Assembly (NCBI RefSeq): GCF_003675385.1
Contig: NZ_RCWZ01000006.1
Span: 186,001 to 250,000 of the forward strand
DNA length: 64,000 bases
Direction: 5' to 3'
Source of the DNA: Mucilaginibacter kameinonensis
GTDB lineage: Bacteria; Bacteroidota; Bacteroidia; Sphingobacteriales; Sphingobacteriaceae
The notes beneath the pieces were generated by a model, which ran no database searches, was not told the origin of the DNA, and worked only from the letters and a program-made list of their open reading frames with translations. This document shows positions 8,777-17,033 of this stretch, in pieces (position 1 is the first letter of the stretch; every line of letters begins with the position of its first letter). Made by a program: the position numbers and the translations under genes.

Positions 8777-9469
8777 ATGAACAAAGAAATTAAAATCGCG
8801 CTGGTTGAAGATGACGAGAACCTGCGTTTCCTGGTTGCAGAGCGTTTGCAGTCGGAAGGTTACAAGGTATTGGAAGCCGGTAACGGTAATGATGCCGAGG
8901 CCATGATCCTGGCCGAACAGCCAGATATTGTGCTGTTAGACTGGATGCTGCCCGGCAAACCCGGCTCTGAAGTTTGCGGCAATATCCGCGAAAAAGGCTT
9001 TGATAAACTTATCATCATGATGACTGCCAAAGCACAGGACGTTGATAAGATCGAGGCTTATAACTTTGGTGTATCTGATTATATCACCAAGCCATATAAC
9101 ATGGATGTGATGGTGGCGATGATCGAAAACAAGATCAAATTTTCGCTTAACAGCGAAAAGCCCGAATCGTACCGTTTTGCCAATATGGAGCACCTGCCAA
9201 ACACGCACCTGCTTATCCGTGATGGCCGTAAGATAGAACTAACAATCCTCGAAAACAGGATCCTACTATACTTCCTGAAAAACAAAAACAAGGTAATAAA
9301 CCGCGAAGAACTAATGATGGAAGTTTGGGGCTATAACGCCGATGTAAATACCCGCACGCTGGATATGCACATTGTACGCCTCCGTAAAAAAATAGAAACC
9401 AACGCCGATTCGCCGCAGTATTTACAAACCGTAAGGGGAATTGGGTATAAGTTTGTTTATAACCAGTAG
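8777..9469 (+). CDS. OmpR/PhoB-family response regulator
   Basis: A 230-residue regulator. The receiver domain (about 5-120) has the acidic pair E11-D12-D13, the phospho-acceptor D55 in IVLLDWMLPG, the conserved Thr in MMTAK and Lys in ITKPYN. The C-terminal winged-helix DNA-binding domain (about 132-228) has the transactivation and recognition parts NREELMMEVWGYN and VRLRKKIE, ending in the typical TVRGIGYKF. It is the partner of the kinase 3 bases upstream. Targets are unknown; autoregulation of the operon from the region before 5228 is likely but not shown. Confidence 0.95.
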   Translation: MNKEIKIALVEDDENLRFLVAERLQSEGYKVLEAGNGNDAEAMILAEQPDIVLLDWMLPGKPGSEVCGNIREKGFDKLIIMMTAKAQDVDKIEAYNFGVSDYITKPYNMDVMVAMIENKIKFSLNSEKPESYRFANMEHLPNTHLLIRDGRKIELTILENRILLYFLKNKNKVINREELMMEVWGYNADVNTRTLDMHIVRLRKKIETNADSPQYLQTVRGIGYKFVYNQ

Positions 9470-9527
9470 TTTCAGTTTGCAGTTTTAAGTGTGCTGTTTG
9501 CAGTTTTGTAAATAGGTCTTTAAAAAT

Positions 9528-9655
9528 ATGTCATTGCGACCAAAGTGCGGCAATCTCGTAGCCATTTTATCGGAGATACTGAGCCGATGTGCGCTGGCGA
9601 CGAGATTGCCGCGTCGCCCCCTTACTTTACCCCATGCTGCTCCTCGCAATGACAT
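9528..9655. repeat. Palindromic intergenic element, CATTGCGA class, copy 2
   Basis: The outer ends ATGTCATTGCGA (9528) and CGCAATGACAT (9645-9655) are inverted. An inner pair, GCGGCAATCTCGT and ACGAGATTGCCGC, forms a second stem. It sits between the convergent response-regulator and methyltransferase genes and may also terminate both. Just before it, 9470-9515 has two loose copies of a CAGTTTGCAGTTTT word. Confidence 0.8.
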
Positions 9656-10282
9656 TTAGGAGGATAACTTCCTATACACCCTCGCCACAATAAAATCTCC
9701 AAAAAAGGTTTTATCCTCAATTACGTTATATTCAGCGGCCTCAAAACGCTTTTCAATGGCAGGTAGCCTGCTGGCTTCTATCCCGCAAAGCAGCCGAAAA
9801 AAAATAAACATGCTTTGGAGCATTACATTTTGCCACCAGCGGCCGGTAAGCTGAAAATCGGCATTGAGCCAGAGGCCGCCGGGCTTGAGCAGATCCTGCA
9901 GGTGGTTAAAAACATGGTCTACTGTTTCATCCACAAAATTATCAAATAAGAAAGGCGTGATAACCACGTCAAAACCAGCGGAGAGCTTTACGTTTTCAAC
10001 AGCCTCGTTAATAAACGTAACCGTGTTTTGTCCGGTTTGCCTTTTTTGCGAGAGCGCTGTCATATTAGCCGAGATTTCCACATAGGTAATATCTAAGCCT
10101 GATGGATGTATTTTAGTAAGTTCTTCCAGAATCCAGCCGGTGCCGCCACCTGCTATGAGTATTTTACTCGCCGGGGGAATAAAGCCTAATAAATATACCT
10201 GTGCGTTTATTAATTCCTTGCCGTATACCAACCTCGAAAGCCTGTCATAAAACCATGCCGAGTTGTTATAATTGGCAGCCAT
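9656..10282 (-). CDS. Class I SAM-dependent methyltransferase
   Basis: A 208-residue Rossmann methyltransferase. Motif I is KILIAGGGTGWILEEL, the acidic end of strand 2 is YVEISANM, and the post-I region is DVVITPFLFDNF. A C-terminal RLPAIEKRFEAAEYNVIEDKTFFGDFIVARVYRK closes the fold, as in UbiE/COQ5-like small-molecule methyltransferases. The acceptor cannot be read from sequence. It starts 3 bases after the UbiA-like membrane protein gene, which suggests a lipid or quinone-like substrate (inference only). Confidence 0.85.
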   Translation of the reverse strand: MAANYNNSAWFYDRLSRLVYGKELINAQVYLLGFIPPASKILIAGGGTGWILEELTKIHPSGLDITYVEISANMTALSQKRQTGQNTVTFINEAVENVKLSAGFDVVITPFLFDNFVDETVDHVFNHLQDLLKPGGLWLNADFQLTGRWWQNVMLQSMFIFFRLLCGIEASRLPAIEKRFEAAEYNVIEDKTFFGDFIVARVYRKLSS

Positions 10283-10285
10283 GTT

Positions 10286-11176
10286 TTAGTGAGGGATGTA
10301 TTTGAAGAAACTGAACGCTATCACCATAACGTATTGCAGGATGAGTACGCCATCCATATAAAAAAAGTAATAGTACTCATTCTTTTCCCAGGCCGATTTA
10401 AAGATGAGCCAGCCTGTAAGGAACATGGTAAGTGTAAGCGCAAAAAAATCAGGACTAAACCCGTTTTGCCTGAACAGGAACATCAGCACAATGTAGCCCG
10501 CAAGCAGTACCTGGCAAAACAGGTAGGCATTCTTCTCGCCCCAAACTACGGGAATGGTTTTTAGCCCCACTTTACGGTCGTCAAAAAGATCACGGATATC
10601 AAAAGGGATTGTTAGCGCGCCTATAAACAAAAAGCGTTTGGCTATGAGTATAGTAGTATCGCGCATGGAAATGTCTGTAAGGTGGTTGTGCATTGATTCC
10701 AGTACCGGAAACAATACGCAGCTCATGGTCCATACCAGGGTTATTAAAAAGGGTTTTAAGCCTGGGATATTTCTCAGGCCGAATTTGTGGTCGCCCACGC
10801 TAAATAAGGGCAAGCCGTACCCAAAGGATAAAACGCTGAGAAATATGAGCAGGATCTTTGATTCGGTGGTGATGATAAAGAACAGCGGAATCAACGACAG
10901 CAGCGAAACAATGGTAAACGTAACCATCAGCCTGTAATGCGCGAAGAACCAGCGTACCCTTCTGTATGGCGAACGTTGAGGCTTGGCAGGCTTTGTGATC
11001 AGGATACAGAAGTTGTAAATACCCAGTGTTGAGGTAAATAATAAACCTAAAACAGGGAACACCGGTTTTGACCCTATCAGGTGGAAGGTTAACAATGCCT
11101 GTGCTACGGCACATAGCGACATGAAAATATTACTGAAGAGCAGGAAATCTAATACAGGTTGTAATAATTTCTTCAT
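10286..11176 (-). CDS. UbiA-like prenyltransferase family membrane protein
   Basis: A 296-residue protein with about eight hydrophobic helices. One acidic motif of the UbiA superfamily is clear: PFDIRDLFDDRKVGLKTIPV, with D193, D196, D199 and D200 followed by the typical KTIPV...G. The usual first motif (ND-x2-D-x3-D) is not evident. The equivalent loop reads LGIYNFCILITKP and has no Asp. The protein may therefore be a divergent or non-catalytic member, or belong to a Bacteroidota subgroup with altered chemistry. It lies between the metallophosphoesterase (31 bases upstream) and the methyltransferase (3 bases downstream). Confidence 0.65.
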   Translation of the reverse strand: MKKLLQPVLDFLLFSNIFMSLCAVAQALLTFHLIGSKPVFPVLGLLFTSTLGIYNFCILITKPAKPQRSPYRRVRWFFAHYRLMVTFTIVSLLSLIPLFFIITTESKILLIFLSVLSFGYGLPLFSVGDHKFGLRNIPGLKPFLITLVWTMSCVLFPVLESMHNHLTDISMRDTTILIAKRFLFIGALTIPFDIRDLFDDRKVGLKTIPVVWGEKNAYLFCQVLLAGYIVLMFLFRQNGFSPDFFALTLTMFLTGWLIFKSAWEKNEYYYFFYMDGVLILQYVMVIAFSFFKYIPH

Positions 11177-11207
11177 CGGTAACGGGGTAGCGGTTTATGC
11201 CGATCCT

Positions 11208-12509
11208 TTAAGAATTTAGTAGTGATGGATCCTGACCTGCTTTTAATGTAAATATCGTAATCTCCGGCAATATTCCAACCCTGCCGGTTAAGCCAACAAA
11301 GCCAAAGCCAACATTTACATATAATTGTTGCATATTTTCCTGATAATGGCCAGCCCACTCGTTATAAACATATTTAATAGGGCTGTATTGAAAGTGTTCG
11401 GTGCGTACACCAAACTGCATCCCATGGGTATGGCCGGCAAACATGGCATCTATCTGCGGGTACTTTGGTAATACCTCGGCACGCCAATGTGATGGATCAT
11501 GCGAGAGCAAAAGCTTTACCGGCAAATCATCGGTGTTTTTTGTTGCCAGATCCATGCGGCCGTATTTCGGGAACCTGCTGTATTCGCTCCAGTTTTCGAT
11601 ACCTAATATGCCTATTTCTTCACCATCAACTTTAAGTCGGCGATTTTCGTTAAGTAACAAATCCCAGCCCATATTTTTGTGGGTAGCTATCACGTCCCGG
11701 TGATTTTTATTCTTGTTGGCGAGAGAAGGCCAATATCCATAGTCGCCATAATCATGGTTGCCAAGGGTGGAGAAAACGCCAAGGGGGGCTTTTATCTTGC
11801 TGAAAATATCCTGATAGTCGGTCATTTCTGAGGCTTCGCCGTTAACCAAATCGCCGGTAAAGAATATCAGGTCGGTTTTTTCTTTTAGCAGCATTTCAAC
11901 GCCGCCAAGCACTGCTTTTTTATTATAAAAACTGCCCGAGTGGATATCTGAAATTTGCCCAATTCTTAAGCCGTCAAAAGCCTTTGGCAGATTGGGTAAA
12001 TACATGTTTTGATACAGTACATGATAATCATACGAGCCCTTAGGCATTGCCATTTTAATTGTAGCCAATGGAACAGTGGCGGCAAGCAGCCCTGCTTTTA
12101 AAAGAAACTCCGAGCGGGGAATGGTGTCTTGGTTAGTGGCAGTTTCCTTAGTAGTGGAAGAGTTAGTTGCAGTGGCAGCAGCAGGTGCAGTTTTGTTGCG
12201 TTTTAGAATGATTTTTCGCCTGATATCATCGGCAAAAATGAATAATATAAAAGTGAATTTGCAGATGAGCAATATAAATGTTGCCAGCAAACACCCAGCA
12301 CGCACGCCTGTGCCTGCTATAATGATATAGCCACCTGTTAAAAGCGCAGCCACGGTAAGTGCCGATGTTGCCCAATAAAAAATGGCGAATGCTTTTGATT
12401 GCAGCAATCGCCATTTTTGAAATGCGCCGCGGATGCCCAGTAAAAGATACCGGTCAACCAACAGCTCAATTATAATCCAGAATAAAATACTTAGCGCTTT
12501 AAAAATCAT
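11208..12509 (-). CDS. Membrane-anchored metallophosphoesterase
   Basis: A 433-residue protein. The N-terminal 105 residues hold three or four membrane helices. A Thr/Ala/Asn-rich linker (about 106-130) and another hydrophobic segment follow, then a calcineurin-like phosphoesterase domain (about 180-425). All metal motifs are present: DIH in QISDIHSG, GDLVN, GNHDYG, SHDPSHW and GHTHG. This architecture is that of the YkuE/YaeI-like membrane phosphoesterases, some of which act on lipid-linked phosphates such as UDP-diacylglucosamine. The substrate is unknown. It follows the AAA ATPase gene by 15 bases. Confidence 0.9.
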   Translation of the reverse strand: MIFKALSILFWIIIELLVDRYLLLGIRGAFQKWRLLQSKAFAIFYWATSALTVAALLTGGYIIIAGTGVRAGCLLATFILLICKFTFILFIFADDIRRKIILKRNKTAPAAATATNSSTTKETATNQDTIPRSEFLLKAGLLAATVPLATIKMAMPKGSYDYHVLYQNMYLPNLPKAFDGLRIGQISDIHSGSFYNKKAVLGGVEMLLKEKTDLIFFTGDLVNGEASEMTDYQDIFSKIKAPLGVFSTLGNHDYGDYGYWPSLANKNKNHRDVIATHKNMGWDLLLNENRRLKVDGEEIGILGIENWSEYSRFPKYGRMDLATKNTDDLPVKLLLSHDPSHWRAEVLPKYPQIDAMFAGHTHGMQFGVRTEHFQYSPIKYVYNEWAGHYQENMQQLYVNVGFGFVGLTGRVGILPEITIFTLKAGQDPSLLNS

Positions 12510-12524
12510 ATCAGCGCTATATAT

Positions 12525-14030
12525 TTAGTAACGGTCGTCGTCAATATCAAGGTCATCGTCATCGGGCTGCAAGTTAAACAAACTGTTAAACATATCCGAA
12601 AACGCGAAGCCATTATCAAGGAAACCTTTATTCAATTGTGAAAACTCTGAAAGGCCGTGAAGTACAAATTCCATGAGTAGCAATTGCTGACTTTCGCTCA
12701 GACGTGGGTGGACCTTTTTAACCAGGTCTTTCAAGCCTGCAACTTCTTCCAGTGCCTTTTTGTACTCCTGCATTGGCATATCATCAACCAAAGCTACATT
12801 GTTACCGTCGCCAAACCAGTTAATGATAGCGGCGTACGGATTAGGGGCCTTTGCTTTTTTAGCCTTTTCAGGATCAGGGAAGAATGATAATAGCAAACTC
12901 TTGATAGCTTTGCCTATCAGGATGTTTGCAACCTTGCCCGGACCTTCCAGTTCGCCCTCGTAAACCAGCTCAATTTTACCGGTAATAGCGGGAATCACAC
13001 CTAAAAAGTCGGTGATACGTACAAACGTTGTTTTTTCATGATTGATGATCATCCTGCGCTCGGCATTACTGATCAGGTTTTCATAAGCAGAAATGGTTAA
13101 ACGTGCTGATACACCTGATTTTTTGTCGATATATTCAGAGTTGCGGGCTTCAAACGCGATTTGCTCAACCAAATTTTTTACCAGGCCATCGGCTTCGATA
13201 GCTATACGCTGATCGTCGGTAAGCGAAGCTTCCTGCTGAGTGATTTTGCGTGAAATTTCAACCGAACGTGGGTAATGCGTCAGGATCTGGCTTTCAATAC
13301 GGTCTTTTAATGGCGTAACTATCGAACCACGGTTGGTATAATCTTCAGGGTTGGCGGTAAACACAAACTGGATATCCAGTGGTAAACGCAATTTAAAACC
13401 GCGGATCTGGATATCTTTCTCCTGTAGGATGTTAAATAGTGATACCTGGATACGCGCCTGCAGATCGGGCAGCTCGTTAATTACGAAGATGCCACGGTGC
13501 GCACGAGGAATTAAGCCGAAATGGATAACGCGTTCGTCGGAATAAGTTAGCTTTAGGGTAGCCGCTTTAATTGGGTCAACGTCGCCAATTAAATCAGCAA
13601 CGGTAACGTCTGGCGTCGCCAGTTTTTCGGTATAACGCTCAGAACGGTGAATCCAGCCGATAGGGGTATCATCACCTTTTTCGGTTATGATGCTGTGCCC
13701 AAACCATGAAATAGGATTGTAAGGGTCATCAAATAATTCTGATCCTTCAATATATGGAATATACTCGTCAAGCAGGTTAACCAGCAAGCGGGCAATACGT
13801 GTTTTAGCCTGGCCGCGTAAACCTAATAGTAAAATATTATGGCGCGACAGGATAGCAGTTTGCAGGTCCGGAATAACAGTATCTTCAAAACCTATGATGC
13901 CTTCAAAGCCGCCTTCGCGTTTTTTAAGCTGTTCAATTAGGTTGGCACGTAGTTCATCTTTAACCGAGCGGCTTTTATAGCCAGTTTGCTTTAATTGGCC
14001 GAGGGTTTTAATATCTAATAATTTACTCAT
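12525..14030 (-). CDS. MoxR/Mg-chelatase-I-like AAA+ ATPase
   Basis: A 501-residue AAA+ protein related to magnesium chelatase subunit I and MoxR. The P-loop is GLRGQAKT at residues 70-77, with Ala where most P-loops have Gly. The Walker B region reads IFVINELPDL (N185-E186). Both variants are, as I recall, typical of this chelatase-like subgroup rather than mutations. Sensor 1 is probably FTANPEDYTNRG, followed by the helical lid. The gene is preceded by a VWA-domain gene on the same strand. AAA-VWA pairs usually form a chaperone or metal-insertion machine in which the ATPase remodels a client bound by the VWA partner. The acidic C-terminus (DDDDLDIDDDRY) is notable. Confidence 0.88.
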   Translation of the reverse strand: MSKLLDIKTLGQLKQTGYKSRSVKDELRANLIEQLKKREGGFEGIIGFEDTVIPDLQTAILSRHNILLLGLRGQAKTRIARLLVNLLDEYIPYIEGSELFDDPYNPISWFGHSIITEKGDDTPIGWIHRSERYTEKLATPDVTVADLIGDVDPIKAATLKLTYSDERVIHFGLIPRAHRGIFVINELPDLQARIQVSLFNILQEKDIQIRGFKLRLPLDIQFVFTANPEDYTNRGSIVTPLKDRIESQILTHYPRSVEISRKITQQEASLTDDQRIAIEADGLVKNLVEQIAFEARNSEYIDKKSGVSARLTISAYENLISNAERRMIINHEKTTFVRITDFLGVIPAITGKIELVYEGELEGPGKVANILIGKAIKSLLLSFFPDPEKAKKAKAPNPYAAIINWFGDGNNVALVDDMPMQEYKKALEEVAGLKDLVKKVHPRLSESQQLLLMEFVLHGLSEFSQLNKGFLDNGFAFSDMFNSLFNLQPDDDDLDIDDDRY

Positions 14031-14040
14031 TCTATTTTTT

Positions 14041-14175
14041 ATAGTCCGAAAGTCGGAAAGACCGAAAGTCCGGAAGTGTTTTTATTGTGATCTGGAAGTC
14101 GGAAAGTACGCAAGTCCGAACGTTTTTTAAAAGTTGGTCGATCATCTTTCGGACTTTCCGACCTCGGACTTCAGA
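14041..14175. repeat. Inverted-word element, word CCGAAAGTC
   Basis: From 14041 the + strand carries about seven degenerate copies of an AGTCCGAAAGTCGGAAAG-like word. At 14148-14175 the inverted form appears (CTTTCGGACTTTCCGACC, then CGGACTT). It fills the whole 153-base gap between the VWA gene and the AAA ATPase gene of the same transcription unit, so it would be transcribed within that mRNA. Confidence 0.75.
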
Positions 14176-14183
14176 CTAAAGAC

Positions 14184-15281
14184 TTATCTAACAGTCCTTC
14201 TCCTGTTTCTGATGTAATCCTCAAAAATGTATTCGCCTAAGCCGTTCAGCGAGCTGTAAAACGCTTTGCCGCCGTTTGTTTCCGTGAATTTACGAACAAA
14301 CTGCTGCAAATAAGGGTCTTTAGCTATCATAAATGTAGTTATAGGGATCTTTAACCGTTTACATTGAGCGGCCATGTTAAGGGTTTTATTAACCACTTTT
14401 CTGTCCAGCCCGATGCTGTTTTTATAATACCTGGTACCTTCTTTTAAGCAGGTTGGCTTACCATCGGTGATCATGAAAATTTGTTTGTTGTGCGTTTTAC
14501 GCCTGCGGAGCAAATCGGTAGCCAGTTCCAAACCTGCATAAGTATTGGTATGGTAGGGGCCAACCTGTAAGTAAGGCAAATCCTGCAGGGTTATAGGCCA
14601 TGCGTCGTTACCAAATACTACAATATCCAGTGTGTCTTTAGGGTATTTGGTGCGGATCAGTTCGGCAAGGGCCATGGCTACTTTTTTGGCCGGCGTTATC
14701 CTGTCTTCGCCGTAAAGGATCATGGAATGCGAAATATCAATCATGAGCACGGTTGAAGTAAGGGTTTTGTAATCCATTTCCTCTACTTCAAGATCGCGTT
14801 CGGTCATCATAAAATCGCCTATGCCATGATTAACCTGGGCATTATGGATAGATTGGGTCATATCTATCTGATCCAGACTGTCGCCAAATTCAAACTCGCG
14901 GCGCTCGGCATTTTTTTCATCGCCCTGGCCCGATTGTGGTGAACGGTGATTGCCTTTGCCAGATTTTTTTAGCTTGCCGAAGATCTCTTCCAGGGCAGAT
15001 TGCCTGATGCTTTGTTCGGTTTTCGCCGTGATCTTAAATTCACCGTTTTGGTTGTCCTCATCAAGATAGCCTTTTTGCTTGAGCTCATCAATGAAATCGC
15101 CCATGCCATAATCATCGTTGGTGAGGTTGTATTGTTTGTCGAGTTCGTTAAGCCAGGCCAAAGCTTCGCCGGCATCGCCCGATGTGTAATTGAGCAACTC
15201 GAGGAATAATTTTAATAATTCGTCAAATCCGCCTTTAGGGATTTGGTTGGGCTTAAATTTGGAAAATCCAAAACCGCGCAT
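14184..15281 (-). CDS. VWA-domain protein, partner of the MoxR-like ATPase
   Basis: From ATG at 15281 the product is 365 residues. This start begins MRGFGFSKF and has an AGGAC sequence about 8 bases upstream; a longer frame from 15374 adds an unlikely 31 residues. The N-terminal 120 residues are helical and charged. The von Willebrand A domain spans about 175-360. Its MIDAS is complete: D182-x-S184-x-S186 (IDISHS), T247 (TNTYAG) and D273 (ITDGKPT). A CoxE/chelatase-D-like role, binding a client for the ATPase, is the best guess. The order VWA, AAA, phosphoesterase, UbiA-like, methyltransferase suggests one long unit. Confidence 0.88.
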   Translation of the reverse strand: MRGFGFSKFKPNQIPKGGFDELLKLFLELLNYTSGDAGEALAWLNELDKQYNLTNDDYGMGDFIDELKQKGYLDEDNQNGEFKITAKTEQSIRQSALEEIFGKLKKSGKGNHRSPQSGQGDEKNAERREFEFGDSLDQIDMTQSIHNAQVNHGIGDFMMTERDLEVEEMDYKTLTSTVLMIDISHSMILYGEDRITPAKKVAMALAELIRTKYPKDTLDIVVFGNDAWPITLQDLPYLQVGPYHTNTYAGLELATDLLRRRKTHNKQIFMITDGKPTCLKEGTRYYKNSIGLDRKVVNKTLNMAAQCKRLKIPITTFMIAKDPYLQQFVRKFTETNGGKAFYSSLNGLGEYIFEDYIRNRRRTVR

Positions 15282-15407
15282 ATTTTGTCCTTTCTGTACA
15301 TAAAGGAACGGAATATTTTGGTGAAAAGTTTTGCTGTGGCAGTGATAAAGTAAATTGTTAGGTAAGTATGACAATTAGCGATGGATGCTTTGGCGTCTTC
15401 TCCATCA

Positions 15408-15500
15408 CGTCATTGCGAGGTACGAAGCAATCCCAAATTGGCAGAGCAGCTAAGCAGGTCCCCTATAAAGTCGGGGATTGCTTCGTGCCTCGCAATGACG
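15408..15500. repeat. Palindromic intergenic element, CATTGCGAGG class, copy 3
   Basis: The left arm at 15408-15432 (CGTCATTGCGAGGTACGAAG...) and the right arm at 15476-15500 are inverted copies 25 bases long. The arms co-vary with copy 1: GGTACGAAG pairs with the CTTCGTGCC side, keeping the stem almost intact. It lies between the VWA gene start and the PfkB gene end, both on the minus strand. Confidence 0.85.
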
Positions 15501-15515
15501 CTGGTAGAGTTGATC

Positions 15516-16394
15516 CTAAATATATGCCAAACTATTCAGCAACTCAGCCGGATATACCGGGTTTGCGCCACGCTGGCTGGCTACGTATGAGCCAACCGAA
15601 CAGGCTTTATCTACTACTTGCTGCATAGGTTTGCCTGCCAGCAGGCCAGACACAAAGGTGGCCAGGAAAGCATCGCCCGCGCCTACTGTGTCGGCTACTT
15701 TTACGGGGCAGCCTGGGCTATCATAAAATTCATGGTCATGCCATACCAATGCCCCATGCTCTCCGCGTGTTACGCATATGGTTTGGCTGTGATATTTAGA
15801 GCGGAATTCACCAATCTTGTCACGCAAAGGAGCGCTGCCACCGCCAATAAGCAGGTCGGCTTCTTCCTCGTTCATTTTTACTACATCGGCACGGGCAACC
15901 AGTGTTTCAATGGTTGATAGGGTATAATGCGGCGGACGAAGGTTTACGTCAAAAACTTTTAATGCCGGGGTTTCGTCAAGCAGGTTTAACAGTGTTTCGC
16001 GGGTAGTGGCCGTACGGCAGGCCAAACTGCCAAACACAATGGCCCGTGCTGCCTGCGCTGCTTTGGTAAGCGCTGCAGAAGGTTCTATATTATCCCATGA
16101 AACGGGTTGTGGAATAATGTAAGTGGCGGTATTACTTTCGTCAAGTTGTACAGTAACCTCGCAGGTTGGAAACTCATCATCCTGCTGGATCAGGTTTGAA
16201 TACAGATCGTTGGTTTTTAAAAAGCCTATTAAGGCATCGCCTGAGCTGTCCATCCCAACCGAGCTTGCAAAAGCTGTTTCTACACCTTGCTGTACCAGAT
16301 GCCTGGCCACGTTCATAGGCGCGCCACCGGCTTTTTTACCATCGCCAAAGGCATCCCATAAAACTTCGCCAAAACTTAATACCTGATTTCCCAT
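15516..16394 (-). CDS. PfkB-family sugar kinase (fructokinase-like)
   Basis: From ATG at 16394 (MGNQVLSFGEVLWD) the product is 292 residues, normal for ribokinase-family kinases. The N-terminal GEVLWDAFGDGKKAGGAPMNVARHL carries the GG of PfkB motif 1. The C-terminal DTVGAGDAFLATFVSGLLAG is PfkB motif 2, with the catalytic Asp and anion hole. Sugar kinases of this subgroup usually phosphorylate fructose or related sugars with ATP. I cannot tell fructose from 2-keto-3-deoxygluconate. A longer frame with 12 more residues exists but is less likely. No sugar transporter is nearby. Confidence 0.88.
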   Translation of the reverse strand: MGNQVLSFGEVLWDAFGDGKKAGGAPMNVARHLVQQGVETAFASSVGMDSSGDALIGFLKTNDLYSNLIQQDDEFPTCEVTVQLDESNTATYIIPQPVSWDNIEPSAALTKAAQAARAIVFGSLACRTATTRETLLNLLDETPALKVFDVNLRPPHYTLSTIETLVARADVVKMNEEEADLLIGGGSAPLRDKIGEFRSKYHSQTICVTRGEHGALVWHDHEFYDSPGCPVKVADTVGAGDAFLATFVSGLLAGKPMQQVVDKACSVGSYVASQRGANPVYPAELLNSLAYI

Positions 16395-16440
16395 AGTTGA
16401 AATTGTTTTTTTAGTGCCGATGAAACTCAAATATACTGTA

Positions 16441-16537
16441 TTGTCTGAACCGGAATTAATCGAATTGAAGAATTAATTGAATTTTTTCTTTTTAATTCTG
16501 TTAATTCGGGCAATTCTTAAAATTCAGGTTCAGACAA
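16441..16537. repeat. Inverted-word element, word GAATTAA, with TTGTCTGAAC ends
   Basis: TTGTCTGAAC at 16441-16450 is the exact reverse complement of GTTCAGACAA at 16528-16537. Between them AATTAA/GAATT words repeat on both arms with a T-rich centre. It fills the gap between two divergent genes, so their promoters must lie in or at the edge of it. Confidence 0.8.
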
Positions 16538-16554
16538 AAAACTACCTTTATTAT

Positions 16555-16974
16555 ATGAAAAGAATATTACTGAGTTTTGTGTTTATGCTTGTTGCCGCGT
16601 ATGGTTTTGCGCAGGATAGGCAAGCCATCCTGAAAGTAATGCATACGCAGGAGGAAGCCTGGAACCGTGGCAATATTGAAGAATTCATGACAACCTACTG
16701 GAAGTCGGATTCGCTGGTTTTTGTGGGCAAAACAACCCCAACTTATGGCTGGCAAACAACTTTGGAACACTACAAACAAACCTATCCTGATAAAGCTGCT
16801 ATGGGGCAGCTTAGTTTCAATATCATACAAGTAAAAGTGCTTGACAAAAGCAACGCCTTTGTTTTAGGCGGATGGAAGCTAACCCGCGAAAAGGATACGC
16901 CCGGCGGTTATTTTACATTATGGTTCAGGAAAATTAAGGGCGAGTGGAAGATAGTTTGTGATCACACAAGTTGA
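16555..16974 (+). CDS. Exported NTF2-fold (DUF4440/SnoaL-like) protein
   Basis: From ATG at 16555 the product is 139 residues, with a signal peptide ending GFAQ. The mature domain begins AILKVMHTQEEAWNRGNIEEFMTTYWKSDSLVFVG. It continues with a strand pair ending KSNAFVLGGWKL and GYFTLWFRKIKGEWKIVCDHTS, the typical cone-shaped NTF2/DUF4440 pattern. These proteins bind small ligands or act as isomerases; no function can be assigned. The longer frame from 16477 reads through the palindrome and is unlikely. Confidence 0.82.
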   Translation: MKRILLSFVFMLVAAYGFAQDRQAILKVMHTQEEAWNRGNIEEFMTTYWKSDSLVFVGKTTPTYGWQTTLEHYKQTYPDKAAMGQLSFNIIQVKVLDKSNAFVLGGWKLTREKDTPGGYFTLWFRKIKGEWKIVCDHTS

Positions 16975-17033
16975 GGAGATTAGTGGTTGGAGATAAGAGA
17001 TTGGTTTGATTAGATCTCAAAAAATAGTACTAC

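Noticed and set aside
12525..14030. Altered P-loop and Walker B (GLRGQAKT, VINELPD) as a sign of a dead ATPase
   Set aside because: I recall the same variants as standard in this Mg-chelatase-like subgroup, so they are not taken as loss of function.
15368..15628. Plus-strand frames over the palindrome at 15408-15500
   Set aside because: They run across a palindromic repeat and antisense to the PfkB gene; no protein features.
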